This document shows positions 34,821 to 44,321 of a DNA stretch of 64,000 bases, piece after piece. The first letter of the stretch is position 1. Each line of letters begins with the position of its first letter. A program made the position numbers and the translations under genes. Under the pieces are notes generated by a model. It was not told the origin of the DNA. It saw nothing but the letters and a program-made list of their open reading frames with translations, and did not search any database. Source of the stretch: Gnomoniopsis sp. IMI 355080. Lineage: Eukaryota > Ascomycota > Sordariomycetes > Diaporthales > Gnomoniaceae. The stretch spans positions 272,505 through 336,504 of the forward strand of contig JAPEVC010000007.1 of assembly GCA_027946555.1 (NCBI GenBank), given 5' to 3'.

Positions 34821-36320
34821 TCAGTCCTGCTGTGGTGGCCTCTGTGGTTCTTCTTCGTGGTCTCTCAGGCTCTTCGACTTGTGCATAGCCTTACACAAGT
34901 TCACGAATTGTCTGATCGACAGCCACGAAGAAGCATCCTGAAGGTCATCCTTGCCCACACTGGCGCGCCGCTCTCGCTCTGCATTTTGAAACCTGCGGAT
35001 AGTCTTCTGAGCTGTTTCCGTGCCAACTTCAGTCCTCTTCTCGTAGTGGGATATGAGTTTCAGCGGAAGCAGAACGCCAAGGTCGTAGCAGGCAGTGACC
35101 GCTGCGTCCCTCATGTCGTTGCCACCTTGAGACGATTCGTCAGTCGCAAAGTCTGGCCCGCACTCCGGCTCATCGTCGGCTAGATATTTGGCCCAGTTTG
35201 CCATCTGATTCGGGAATTTGGACTTGAGGGCCGGCCGGCGTTGCTGAAACAGCTTGTGGTAATTCTGGCAGATCGTTTGCAGGTCGACCTGTTTCTGCGT
35301 TGAGTCTTTCCGCATCCAATGCGCGTCCTTTCGAAGCTCTTGGTATACTGCGTGCAAGACATATGCCTCTTGTCCCGCATTCGATCGTGACAGTCCCACC
35401 TTGCAATGGATCACTACCAGGATGTCCGGTTTGTTGTGCTGACTGACGAAAGTGCATATGTCCGGTAATTGCATCAGCAAAGACGAGCCGTCGCCGTCCT
35501 CCAGCGGAATTATGAGCTGGTCGATTACAGGAGACTGATACTGAATATCATTTTGGACGATGATTTGGGGGAATTGTTGAGGTTCATCCCAAAGTGGGCA
35601 AACTAAGTGCTCGTATACTCCATGATCCCGTTCTTGGTCGCTGGATCGTCTTGTAGTCCACTTCAATCTGCCGTGTGCCTTCCATACCCCGCCCGCAACC
35701 CAGTCGTCGGGATGGAGGGAGACCATGACGACGTGCTTGAATTTGTGAGCCTCACATAGCGCCAGGAGCGTTTTGGGGTCAATGGAACCTAGGATACCAT
35801 CTAGGAGGATGTTGGGCGTAACCCAGGTTGCTTCCACTCTTTCCTCGTCCATCCATCGCAGCTGACTTTCCATGATTTTGGTTGCTATGGCACGCATGTT
35901 TTCCTGCGGATGCTCTCTCAAAGCGTCCAGATGAGCGTAAGACGCAAATTCAGGAAATATTTCGCAAAAGTTGCCATCCAAAATCAGTTGTTCTTCGAGC
36001 CAGGCCTGGTCGGGGTCCTCGGGTTCAGCTGGGCGTGTTGATGTTTGATTGATAGTGTTTGACACGACGTTTGCACCAGACTCCTTTACGTCTACCGGAG
36101 TGGCACCGACGCTGCAAGGCTTCGCGTCCGCGGCGGATAATCCTCGTGGCTTTGTGTTATGCAATGTCCCTATCAGTCCAGTGCATAGCGCCTCAAGGGA
36201 GGGCGCTTGTTCACGAGATCTCGGGATTAGAGACGACTTCACCCAGGTGGCATATTTTTTCGAGTATGCCTCATCGAGTGGCGCTCCGTTTATATCGCTG
36301 TGCCCAAGTAACGTAGCCAT
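34821..36320 (-). CDS. cysteine-phosphatase-like protein (CX5R motif), fungal, uncharacterised
   Basis: A single exon of 499 aa with ATG at 36320. Residues 301-316 read LVVIHCKVGLSRSNAG: a buried hydrophobic strand followed by HC(X5)R with C306 and R312 and the following Ser, the P-loop of protein tyrosine/dual-specificity phosphatases. A strand-like block HVVMVSLHPDDW (196-207) and the acidic loop IPLEDGDG (271-278, possible general acid) precede it as expected for the fold. The N-terminal 170 residues and the C-terminal 150 are helical and charged, with no domain I can name. The known family chemistry would be phosphate-ester hydrolysis; the substrate (protein, lipid or RNA) is unknown. A short second motif such as AGQEAYVLHAVYQ follows the loop as a helix. 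Confidence 0.7.
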   Translation of the reverse strand: MATLLGHSDINGAPLDEAYSKKYATWVKSSLIPRSREQAPSLEALCTGLIGTLHNTKPRGLSAADAKPCSVGATPVDVKESGANVVSNTINQTSTRPAEPEDPDQAWLEEQLILDGNFCEIFPEFASYAHLDALREHPQENMRAIATKIMESQLRWMDEERVEATWVTPNILLDGILGSIDPKTLLALCEAHKFKHVVMVSLHPDDWVAGGVWKAHGRLKWTTRRSSDQERDHGVYEHLVCPLWDEPQQFPQIIVQNDIQYQSPVIDQLIIPLEDGDGSSLLMQLPDICTFVSQHNKPDILVVIHCKVGLSRSNAGQEAYVLHAVYQELRKDAHWMRKDSTQKQVDLQTICQNYHKLFQQRRPALKSKFPNQMANWAKYLADDEPECGPDFATDESSQGGNDMRDAAVTACYDLGVLLPLKLISHYEKRTEVGTETAQKTIRRFQNAERERRASVGKDDLQDASSWLSIRQFVNLCKAMHKSKSLRDHEEEPQRPPQQD

Positions 36321-37797
36321 TTTGACAGATTCTATGCCAATCTGTAACTCTGCATCTGGAAAAGGCCGGGCCTCTATGAAGATGCTCGTGAAGCTAGGCG
36401 TTTAAAGTATCTTCGCTTTCGACGATGATATCCCTCATGCTGATGTAGAGGATCTGGCCTAGGAGGTAACGTCTTGCGAGGACGGGCGTTGGGCTGCTTG
36501 CCAAGCACTTGGGCATGCTCAGGTACAAAGGTGAAGTTTGCTTTTGTGTGGCAAGGGTACAAAACGATCTTCATCTTATCGCCGATACCTTCAGCGCATT
36601 AGGCGTCACGGACATACCTTACATGAAAACAACTACTTACACCCGATTTAAGCAGACTCATTCTTGAAAATGTGAAGCCGAAGCCCGCACTTATATCCAT
36701 TACACAATACGATCTCTCTGCCTCATATATTTTGATATATAGCACAACATAGAACTTACTATCTTGATACGGAACTGAATACGTACGCTGTAAATCCGGT
36801 CGTTGAGAATCAATATTGGGCACTATTCGCTTCTCAATTTAGAGACAAAAGAGTGTGAGGAGTTTCTAGGTTCACCCACAGAGAAAAATACCAGTGTGCT
36901 ACATGGCAAGATGCCTTCCAAGTGCAGCTTTTGCCTACAAAAGGAGTATGGCATGATAGACTGCAAAGCATGACAGGGATTGGAGTGACATTTGTTATAT
37001 ACTGTATATTTACTTCTATATATAGTGATTTTCAAGCGCCGCGTTTGGTCTAACAGAACCTTTCCCCTGTGAGTACGCCTGACATACCCTTGAGAGCCTA
37101 AAGTCGGCTCTTCAGTACTGATTTTCATAAGGAAAGGCTGCACGCGGAGGGAATAATTATAGTATTAGGCTGCAGTCGTATGAATCCTGTCTATTTCGCC
37201 CTTGGATGTGATATGAAGTTGAGAAAGGCTACCGAACTTTCGTATCCGTTTTGGCTGGGGGCTGCTGTAGTGTTGGACACGATAGAATCATAAAGTACGA
37301 AATGGGCCCGGCAATCCAACAGCTTCTTGGTACAATTCCTGCTATGGGCTGCTCAAGCTGATGCAGGAGGTCACCGGCTCGACCCCGGTAGAAGCCCCAT
37401 CATTTTTGTCGTTTCGATTTGATGTCTGTCTTCCTCTTGTTATTCGGATCAATTGCTTCCACTACCTAGGTACGCAGTTCATTGAAACAGTGTCAACAAC
37501 ACCTGACAATGCCCCACATCCGGGCCGACCACGTGGAAACGTGCAGGCGGCCCGCAAAGTTCAGTATCCCTAGCCATGCTAGCGTCGCTCAATTTGGCAT
37601 AGTGGGACTGCGTACAGGGTGCGTATCTCCTGGAAATAACTACAGGTAGATCTAGATTTCCAGGGCTTTTGTACTTAAATGTACTTCACTCTGATCCTAT
37701 TAGACATTTTCATTCGTCATGTCAGGCATATCCAGATATATTATTGGTCATACAGTCTTGGGTCGAAGCCGATCACGCGTGCCACTAGCAAACTGCT
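36321..37797. other. intergenic stretch with AT-rich patch and tRNA-like sequence
   Basis: Upstream of the phosphatase-like gene and downstream of the F-box gene. An AT-rich patch with TATATA words lies at about 36990-37025. A tRNA-Pro-like sequence lies at 37321-37397 (separate entry). No protein gene is supported. Confidence 0.5.
37321..37397 (+). tRNA. degenerate tRNA-Pro(UGG)-like sequence with intron, probably a relic
   Basis: Acceptor arms AGCTTCT and AGAAGCC pair at six of seven positions; the first pair is A-C. The T-arm ACCGG, CTCGACC, CCGGT is intact, though its loop has C where T is usual. The variable loop AGGTC matches tRNA-Pro. The anticodon stem CCTGC/GCAGG encloses 20 nt, read as a TGG anticodon plus an intron of about 13 nt; the universal U33 appears as A. 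The D-arm is shortened by about 8 nt. The combination suggests a decayed tRNA gene or the head of a tRNA-derived retroposon. Confidence 0.45.
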
Positions 37798-39215
37798 TTA
37801 CATGTCAACAACACTTGGATCATAGTCGTCAATCCTCGGGTCTCCAGAAAGCCCACCCCACCGAGAATACCACTCTTCCTCAATAAATTCTTTCCCAACA
37901 GAGTCCCACCGTGAAGCATCCCACATGACGAAGCCGGCGCGCCGCAGAGGCTTGGTTGTATAGCTCCTCCCGATGAGATTGCTATATTCGGCCTGCCAGA
38001 AGAGGACCCAGGCCAACGGCGGCGAGGCTAGAACATCGCCCTCGAATGGCATTTTCTGTCGGTGGTCCTGGGCGAAGTCGTGGTGGGTATACCATTGCTC
38101 CCGTCGTTGAATCTGCTTGTCGTCCCAGGTGGCGTCGTCGATCCAGTTCTCGATGCCGTCGCTGGCATCCACACCTGCTATAATAGCAGCGCGTGTTATC
38201 TCTGCCAGCTGGTCATGATCTTCCGTGTTCAAGACGTCAGACAAGAGAGGAAGCCCATGGCGGAGCACAGCATCTCGAGACCGCTTGTTGATATCTATAC
38301 TACTTATTAGTGGCCAGCACCTTCGCGAAAGTAGGGGCTAGACTAACTTCCGGCTTCCGAAATGAGCAGCAAGTTATCGTTGACATCCGTCATCTCAATT
38401 TGGCGGAATTTGGGATTCCGCTCCTCGTCCAAGTCCCAGGCTACGAGCTGGAATACGCTGCTGTACTTCTCTTTGGCGAACTCGTGGATGCACAGAATCT
38501 CCTCGGCTTCCCAGGGTGGAAACATAGAGAGGACGCGCAAGCGCTCGACGTCGGTCTGGATTCTTCGCGACGAGCTGCCTTCCCCCTTAAAGCCGCATGC
38601 ATTGCCGAAGACCTGTAGACGATACATAGCGCGCTGTATACGCCGCATCTCGGTAGTGCTCAGTGGCTGTGCTGTTGGAGATGCTTCTGCTAATGAGGGC
38701 ATCGAGGCCAGCGCCGAGGCGGCGTACCTTTCGGTAAGGGGCTCGATATACGAGTTGTGGAAACACACCATTCCTACGATATCGTCCAAGGACAGCTGGC
38801 CGGCTAAATCAGCTGGATCGGCCCGTCTCTGCTCGTAGTTGCTGAGAAAATCCCATAGCATAGGCTCGTCCCGGCTCTGCTGGAAGGAAAGAGTACCCGA
38901 AAAGTAAGCCGCGTAGGCGTCAGCGAGCACCCCCAGACGCTGGATCAGCCAATTTCGTAAGATAGGTAGACGATCGACTGTATAGACGCGGTGCATCTGG
39001 GGCGAAGCGTGGACGAGAGCGCCTAGCGCCTGGAAGGTCGGCACCTTGAACAAGATTAGTCGCTGGATCTCGGCCGGCAGGCCCTCCAGTGAGGGCTGAG
39101 GTGCATGTGATGTCGGGGAGTCTGAATCCATGGCAGTCCCGGGTACGGCTCGTGTAGACTCGGGGCTTTCGTCTTGTGTATCAAGCACCGCTAAGGAGGA
39201 GATCATCTTCTCCAT
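37798..39215 (-). CDS. F-box domain protein
   Basis: Exons 39215-38348 and 38294-37798, one 53-nt intron (donor GTTAGT), 454 aa. The true ATG is at 39215 (MEKMISSLAVLD); the frame upstream has only a TTG. The join reads SEAGNINKRSRDA. Residues about 40-85 form an F-box: LEGLPAEIQRLILFKVPTFQ followed by ALGALVHASPQMHRVY. The rest (residues 90-454) is helical with Trp-rich segments near the end (FVMWDASRWDSVGKEFIEEE), as in large fungal F-box families of unknown target. F-box proteins dock substrates to SCF ubiquitin ligases through Skp1. The F-box assignment is good; the substrate is unknown. Confidence 0.8.
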
Positions 39216-39899
39216 GGGTGTGATCAATGCCGTGAGCCTGTTACTAAGTGAGTGTTTAGAATCGTCAAGTTCGATATCATTGCCTATCCATGATTAGTCG
39301 CAATCTCTTTTGGGCGCATGCTGCAGTTTGAAAATTCCCTCGGAATTCACTCGCTGAAAATAAGTCAAATCGAAAGTGTCGTCTATGTTACCTATCTATC
39401 CAACTCAAAGTGTCATATCGGGTTTCAACCGACTGTGACGGGGAATGAGTTTAGCCACCTTCCACGGGTTTCATCATACGCTCTGCCGCCCGCCAGGATC
39501 TCCCCACCGGCCACAATAGATAGATAGGTCTCCAAAAGGACCCGCTGAATAACCTTCATATATCACCGTCACTATAAGTATTCCAGCCAAAATCTGCCAC
39601 TTGCAAGGTTTACCGTACCGTTCTGCCCATTGCTTGGCAGATAATACACTTCCAGATTCTTGTGGTAGCGAATAGTTTTGCGAATTCCGATATATTATAT
39701 AGTACCTAGTAGCCCACCAAGGGTTCCGCGCATATATGATGTTATCCTACCCGAAAATCCTCATGGGAACATTTCCTCTTTTGGAGCCGAGCACTGGCGC
39801 TGCACAGTCTGGCACTGGCGCTAAGCACCTCTGCACAGGCTACATTCTCCTACTAAATAAGACGAATTTTGGCATCAGTTATGTTGTTACTCTTATTCG
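39216..39899. other. intergenic stretch, nothing recognised
   Basis: Lies between two minus-strand genes. It holds short TATC/AGATAG words and an AT-rich patch at about 39660-39715 but no gene, RNA or repeat that I can support. Confidence 0.4.
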
Positions 39900-41045
39900 T
39901 CACTCACTAACTGCTTCTGCTATCTTTGTGTTTTCGTTCTCTTCAGGTTCTTGATCTCCAGTCTCGTCCCCAGGCTCGTTCTCTGGGTAGTCCGTCTCGA
40001 TGTGCACTGTGGTTCCCTCTCTCCATACCATCCGACTCTGCTTCATCTCGTCGCAGTAGCGGTGGTGGACGATGTCCGCAAGGCTGCAGCCCTCGTCTCT
40101 GGTGGTGGCGACGTAGTCTCGAAGGACGGGCCGCTCCGGCCGCTCCGGCCTCGGCGGGCAGTCGCACAGCGCACCCAGTTCAAATCGCTTCCCGCACCCC
40201 CGAGACTTGTGGACCTCTTCCCACTGTTCTATATCGTCGCAGTGCTGCTCGTCGTGGGTAAGCTCTGCCGCGATGTATTCTTCAATTTTGCCCAAGTTGA
40301 TCTGGCCCCTGTGCGCGAACCATTTACGAACCATGACGCCCCACTGAGGGATCCAATAGAAGTCGCCCTTGTGGGGCTGGGTGTCGAGGGAGAACAGGTC
40401 GGGGACGAGGGGCGCGAGGTCGACCATGGCCTCGAAGCAGGCGACGTGGTAGTACAGGTGCCGGTAGTAGAAGTGGGCGGCGCCCTGGTCGATGTGGATG
40501 CGGACGTCGTCCTTGATCATCTTCGGGTCGTACAAGTACGGAAAGTTCTTCCCGGAATCTTCCGCGGCGCGCTTGACGAGGCAGTCGTCCTCTGCGCGGC
40601 ACCGTGCCCCGCCATTGTTGCTCCGGGGCGTCTGCTGGAGGGTGATCTCCGCCTTGGCTTCTCGGAGCTGGGGCAGCAACGCGTCGCCGTCCTCCCTGAG
40701 CCTCGCCGCGGGAGTCAGGCCTTTGCGGCGCTCCGTCTCAGCTGCGTACTCTCGCGACCACTTCTCCACGCTCTCCTGATCATCTTGTAGGAGATTCATA
40801 AACTCATCTTCGGTAAACGCCTCAATAAAGCTCTGGTATCGGTCGCGGCGCGGGTCCTGAGGACCGCTGGCATCTGACGTCGAGCCGCCGCCAAGGGCAC
40901 CAACGCTTGCCTCTTTCGGCTGAGAGGCTGGCGGCACCGCATTTTGCTGTCGCTTTGGGACAGGCTCGGTCGATGCAGGCGACTCGGCTCTTCGCTTGTC
41001 GCCCCGCTGTGGCGACGGCTGAGAGTTGCGGGCTGCGGGCTCCAT
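39900..41045 (-). CDS. uncharacterised protein with possible zinc-binding residues
   Basis: A single exon of 381 aa with ATG at 41045. Residues 1-65 are disordered and Pro/Ser-rich with basic runs (GDKRRAESPA, PVPKRQQN). Residues 70-135 are helical and acidic. A Cys/His set follows: C149 and C155 (ARCRAEDDC), then H200 and C203 (YYHVACFEAMV), with a further set at C284, C294 and C296. The HxxC after aromatic residues recalls PARP-type zinc fingers, but the first pair is spaced by five residues instead of two. The C-terminus is acidic and Glu-rich. The gene body (about 40100-40900) looks GC-rich next to AT-rich flanks. Large open frames on the opposite strand across it are a consequence of that composition. 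Confidence 0.65.
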   Translation of the reverse strand: MEPAARNSQPSPQRGDKRRAESPASTEPVPKRQQNAVPPASQPKEASVGALGGGSTSDASGPQDPRRDRYQSFIEAFTEDEFMNLLQDDQESVEKWSREYAAETERRKGLTPAARLREDGDALLPQLREAKAEITLQQTPRSNNGGARCRAEDDCLVKRAAEDSGKNFPYLYDPKMIKDDVRIHIDQGAAHFYYRHLYYHVACFEAMVDLAPLVPDLFSLDTQPHKGDFYWIPQWGVMVRKWFAHRGQINLGKIEEYIAAELTHDEQHCDDIEQWEEVHKSRGCGKRFELGALCDCPPRPERPERPVLRDYVATTRDEGCSLADIVHHRYCDEMKQSRMVWREGTTVHIETDYPENEPGDETGDQEPEENENTKIAEAVSE

Positions 41046-41702
41046 CCTGGTGTTTCCTGGAAGTGAGTTTTTGGAAGGTTTTGGACTGACAATGGAGGTG
41101 ACTTTCAGGCACGCTCGACATCCACTAGTTCGTTAACGTGCCACTTTCATGAAGTGAAGCCGTCGAGAGACGCCAAATTATAGTGGACGAAGACTTTAAG
41201 AAGACGACCTAAGACCGTCTCTATCCCTTTGACTATTAAAGTGTTACCATTTAGCGTGACAGGAGTTTTAACCAATCATATTTTAGAACACCTAGTGTCT
41301 ACATATAAGCGACTTTAATACGAGCATCCCGGGCGTAAGCTATAAAGTATATTAACAACACCAGAAAAGTACATGTGGCCTGTTTATAAGACCTGTTTTG
41401 GGGTGCCGAATGTGTTAGCGGCTGACCCCCCCAGATCAGGCACCTAAATCTCTATCACAGCGGTTTAATCAGTAAATTTGACTGTGCACTGCATCTGGAG
41501 CAATACAGTACTACTACCTTGAAGTGTACATGGGGTCGGACTAGTGACTGTGTTCAGCAACCATATAACGACTGAAATGGGTTTTCAAAAAGCTGCGCGA
41601 CCCGTCCAGGACCCCAGGTCAGACTGATCAACCCTGATGCAATCACAACCCCGTTTGGTCCGAGAGACCACCGAGGACCGTTGATTCCAGAGGTTGTGAT
41701 GC
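41046..41702. other. AT-rich intergenic stretch
   Basis: From about 41150 to 41380 the sequence is AT-rich with many TAA/TTA words. This would fit mildly RIP-mutated repeat DNA, but no transposon coding or terminal repeat is visible. Confidence 0.4.
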
Positions 41703-42113
41703 TTAAAATAATGAGACATTTGCAACCAATCCTAGCAATATCATCCAAGTCACCGCCCACGCCGGGCCTTTCTCCGATATACGACGTCCATTTGCAGCCG
41801 AACTCTTCGCGTGAGTCTCGAGTCCATTTGACACATTCAGAGGACGATTATTGGACAGCAGACACGTGGAAAACACAGCATTGACCTGGTCTGGATTGTC
41901 GTCTGGCGATTTGACATTGAAGCTGGCCATGTCGCTTGTAATTTCGCACCACTCCCAGCAATCATCGACCAGATGCACTGGATTGGGGGCGCAGCAGTTG
42001 ACCATCCAGGGGTCAGAGGCATTGGAGCCAGGTATAACGGTGTATGTCACGTTGTTGGGGATGGGAAGGTCTGCCGGGATCGAATTGCTTGAGCAAGATG
42101 CGTTGACTGACAT
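41703..42113 (-). CDS. small Cys-rich protein with hydrophobic C-terminal tail
   Basis: A single exon of 136 aa with ATG at 42113. It has six cysteines in the first 60 residues, in a pattern including VNCCAPNPVHLVDDCWEWCE, several N-glycosylation sequons (NAS, NVT, NAS), and a hydrophobic C-terminal stretch (AWAVTWMILLGLVANVSLF). The Cys-rich, glycosylatable body and hydrophobic end suggest a cell-surface protein with a GPI-like or tail anchor. However, no classical N-terminal signal peptide is visible from this start, so an upstream exon could be missing. I recall similar small fungal proteins with a CC..C..WC pattern but cannot name a family. The neighbouring plus-strand gene is also extracellular. 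Confidence 0.55.
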   Translation of the reverse strand: MSVNASCSSNSIPADLPIPNNVTYTVIPGSNASDPWMVNCCAPNPVHLVDDCWEWCEITSDMASFNVKSPDDNPDQVNAVFSTCLLSNNRPLNVSNGLETHAKSSAANGRRISEKGPAWAVTWMILLGLVANVSLF

Positions 42114-43156
42114 TGTGCTGGTCGCGGATTGCTGGAAAGCTGAAATGGTGCTTGGTGGTCAAAGCCTTTGGAACACAGGAATGTTCGGGGATAATGGATC
42201 TGTAAGAGTTCCGTAAAAGCGTTGCTATGTTTTGCCGATGTGTAATTGAATGTAGTATGAGTGATGTTGCTTTCAACAAAATCTATACTTCGATGTGATA
42301 TTGTGGGTTAAATACAGCCTTGATCAGCAGACTTTCGCCGACGAGATGAGCTCGGAACTTTATGAAGTCTGTAAAATGCCCTTGAAACCGCCCCAAGCCT
42401 CCATACTGCCTAAATTAAGCATGAGTGACGTAGAGTACGTGAGACATCTCAAGTGTGCTTACTGTATTATACCAACAAATCCTTTGTGGAATCAGCAGGA
42501 ATGATTAGCTAGGTCAGCTGAACCGGTAGCCTAAGGTGGTTGTTGGTCATCCTTCGTCGAGGGGGCGGCACAGCTGGAACGGATTGTCTACAAGATCGTT
42601 GAAGGATTCCCCAGGTAACACTGGATAATGAGCACTTTAGAACCTTGGAAAACACTAAGGTGCCTGCCTACCAATCCAATAATTCGACTTCTAATTGAAA
42701 CAAACTAGGTCCATGGAGTTGACTAGTCGGTGGCCGATTGATACCTAAACACTACGTTTAGACCGGACCTAGTAGTTTACCGTGGATGTATGCTCGAATG
42801 CGGTCAATAGTGACCTTTTCACCGAGATGAATATCGATACTTTTACAGCATTTGCCTGGAAAAGGTACAATACGAAACGACGAAGGCAGAATCCTACAAC
42901 CTTCGTACAATGGGTAGGAAGTTGAGGACGAGCAGGCAACGTGCTTGGCATCAGGATTGACGACGAGGGCCGTTGCCAAAACAGATTCTCTTTTCTTCGA
43001 GCATGACTATATAAAGGGGCTGTAAGCGGAGAATTGCGTTCTACAGATGACGTTGAGAAATAGCTAGTCTATTCAAGATCGCGAGATATACCTAGATATT
43101 TCAACCGGACTAGCAACACTCAGTCATTCATTCATACTTGGTCCGACTTTATTAAG
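42114..43156. other. intergenic region between two divergent surface/secreted genes
   Basis: No further gene is seen. A clear TATA box lies at the right end, upstream of the secreted protein (separate entry). Confidence 0.45.
43008..43016 (+). promoter_or_regulatory. TATA box of the secreted preproprotein gene
   Basis: TATATAAAG lies 141 bp upstream of the start codon. A strong TATA box is uncommon in front of fungal housekeeping genes and more usual for regulated, highly expressed genes. Confidence 0.55.
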
Positions 43157-44321
43157 ATGTGTTCTCTTTCCATTTCCCTCAAGATTGCTCTTTTAGCTAC
43201 CATGCCCTTCAGCTTCGCGGCTCCAGCTGGGAACCTCAATGCCCAAGACATCCAAATCACACTGGAGAAAAGTCTCAAGACGTCCGAGACCGAGCTTGCC
43301 GTGACTGACAAATCTGGCACCAACGTTTTGGCATCGTCTTGTTCCGATCATCTGGAAATTCCGAAATTGAATACGTCTGTGACCGCAGATGTCGATGACA
43401 ATGGCTCCGGTACCTTGAAGGTTGGCGATGACGTCTATAACATTCACGAGAACGTTGACACATCGGGAGGAATCTCCTGCAACCGAATATACAGCGACGA
43501 GCAAGTCTTCGTGATCTGTGACTTGCTTTCTAGAGATGTAAAAACTTCCACTCCTCTAGCCTTGTTGCGTCGATCGGACACTCCACAGACGAACTGTTTC
43601 ACGACCAGGAAACGCAGCATGCCAGAAACTCGGAGCCTGAAAGACCATGCCATGGTTATGATCAACGGTCAAGCTGGAAGTACCGAGCCTCAGCCTGCTC
43701 TCAATGTAGTCTCGAACGACGACCTCATAACTACAAGATCGATGGAGAAGCGTCAAGGTGCCTGCGGCTTGTGGACAGGCACTACTGAGGCCGTTTCCAA
43801 CCCCGACCCCCATCAGAATTATTATCTGAAACAATTGAGCGTAAGTCCATGAGTTACTTCCATACTCCAGCATTTTGCTTTCTTAGAGAATAGACCACTG
43901 ATAGCCGAGTGTCACGTAGGAGAATCAATTCTGCGGAAGTCAAACTTGTACTGTTGGCGAAACAGAAACTTTCAGTATCAGTGTAGGCTTCACAGTCGGG
44001 AGTGGAAGTGACGCGAACAGTTTTGTCAACGCAGGATTCAGCGTCTCAGCTTCCTGGTCGCACAGCGAGAACCACGGCTGCAATGGCAACGCCGGCGATA
44101 CTGTCTGCGTCTGGTATAATACTGCCCACACCGCCTACACGGTCCAAAACCACGATGTCAACCCTACCTGCGGTGGAGACATTGTCACTGGAGATCCTTT
44201 TGTCATGTATTCGCCCAACACAAACAATGTGGGAGGTGGCTTTTATTGTGTTGCTGGCACGGCTTGTCGCTCGGTAAACAGTGCATACTGGGATTACAGC
44301 GGGCGCGCTGGTGGTCCTTGA
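43157..44321 (+). CDS. secreted preproprotein with Kex2-type processing site; candidate extracellular effector-like protein
   Basis: Exons 43157-43840 and 43920-44321, one 79-nt GT..AG intron, 361 aa. The join reads YYLKQLSENQFCGS. Residues 1-21 are a signal peptide (MCSLSISLKIALLATMPFSF, then Ala-Ala-Pro). Residues 22-199 form a pro-region of mixed charge ending in Lys-Arg at 198-199, a Kex2-type site, with further dibasic sites (LLRRSD, TRKRSM). The mature part would be residues 200-361 (162 aa) with eight cysteines, enough for four disulfides. It has alternating polar and aromatic/hydrophobic stretches (VGFTVGSGSDANSFVNAGFS) suggesting beta strands, and the block GDTVCVWYNTAHTAYTVQ. I do not recognise the family. 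Extracellular location is strongly suggested; activity is unknown. Confidence 0.75.

Noticed and set aside
39951..40790. 279-codon plus-strand open frame
   Set aside because: It lies antisense to the 381-aa gene; GC-rich composition keeps the opposite frame open, and the translation is Val/Leu-rich without motifs.
41150..41380. possible transposon remnant in AT-rich DNA
   Set aside because: Only base composition suggests it; no coding remnant, terminal repeat or target duplication is visible.
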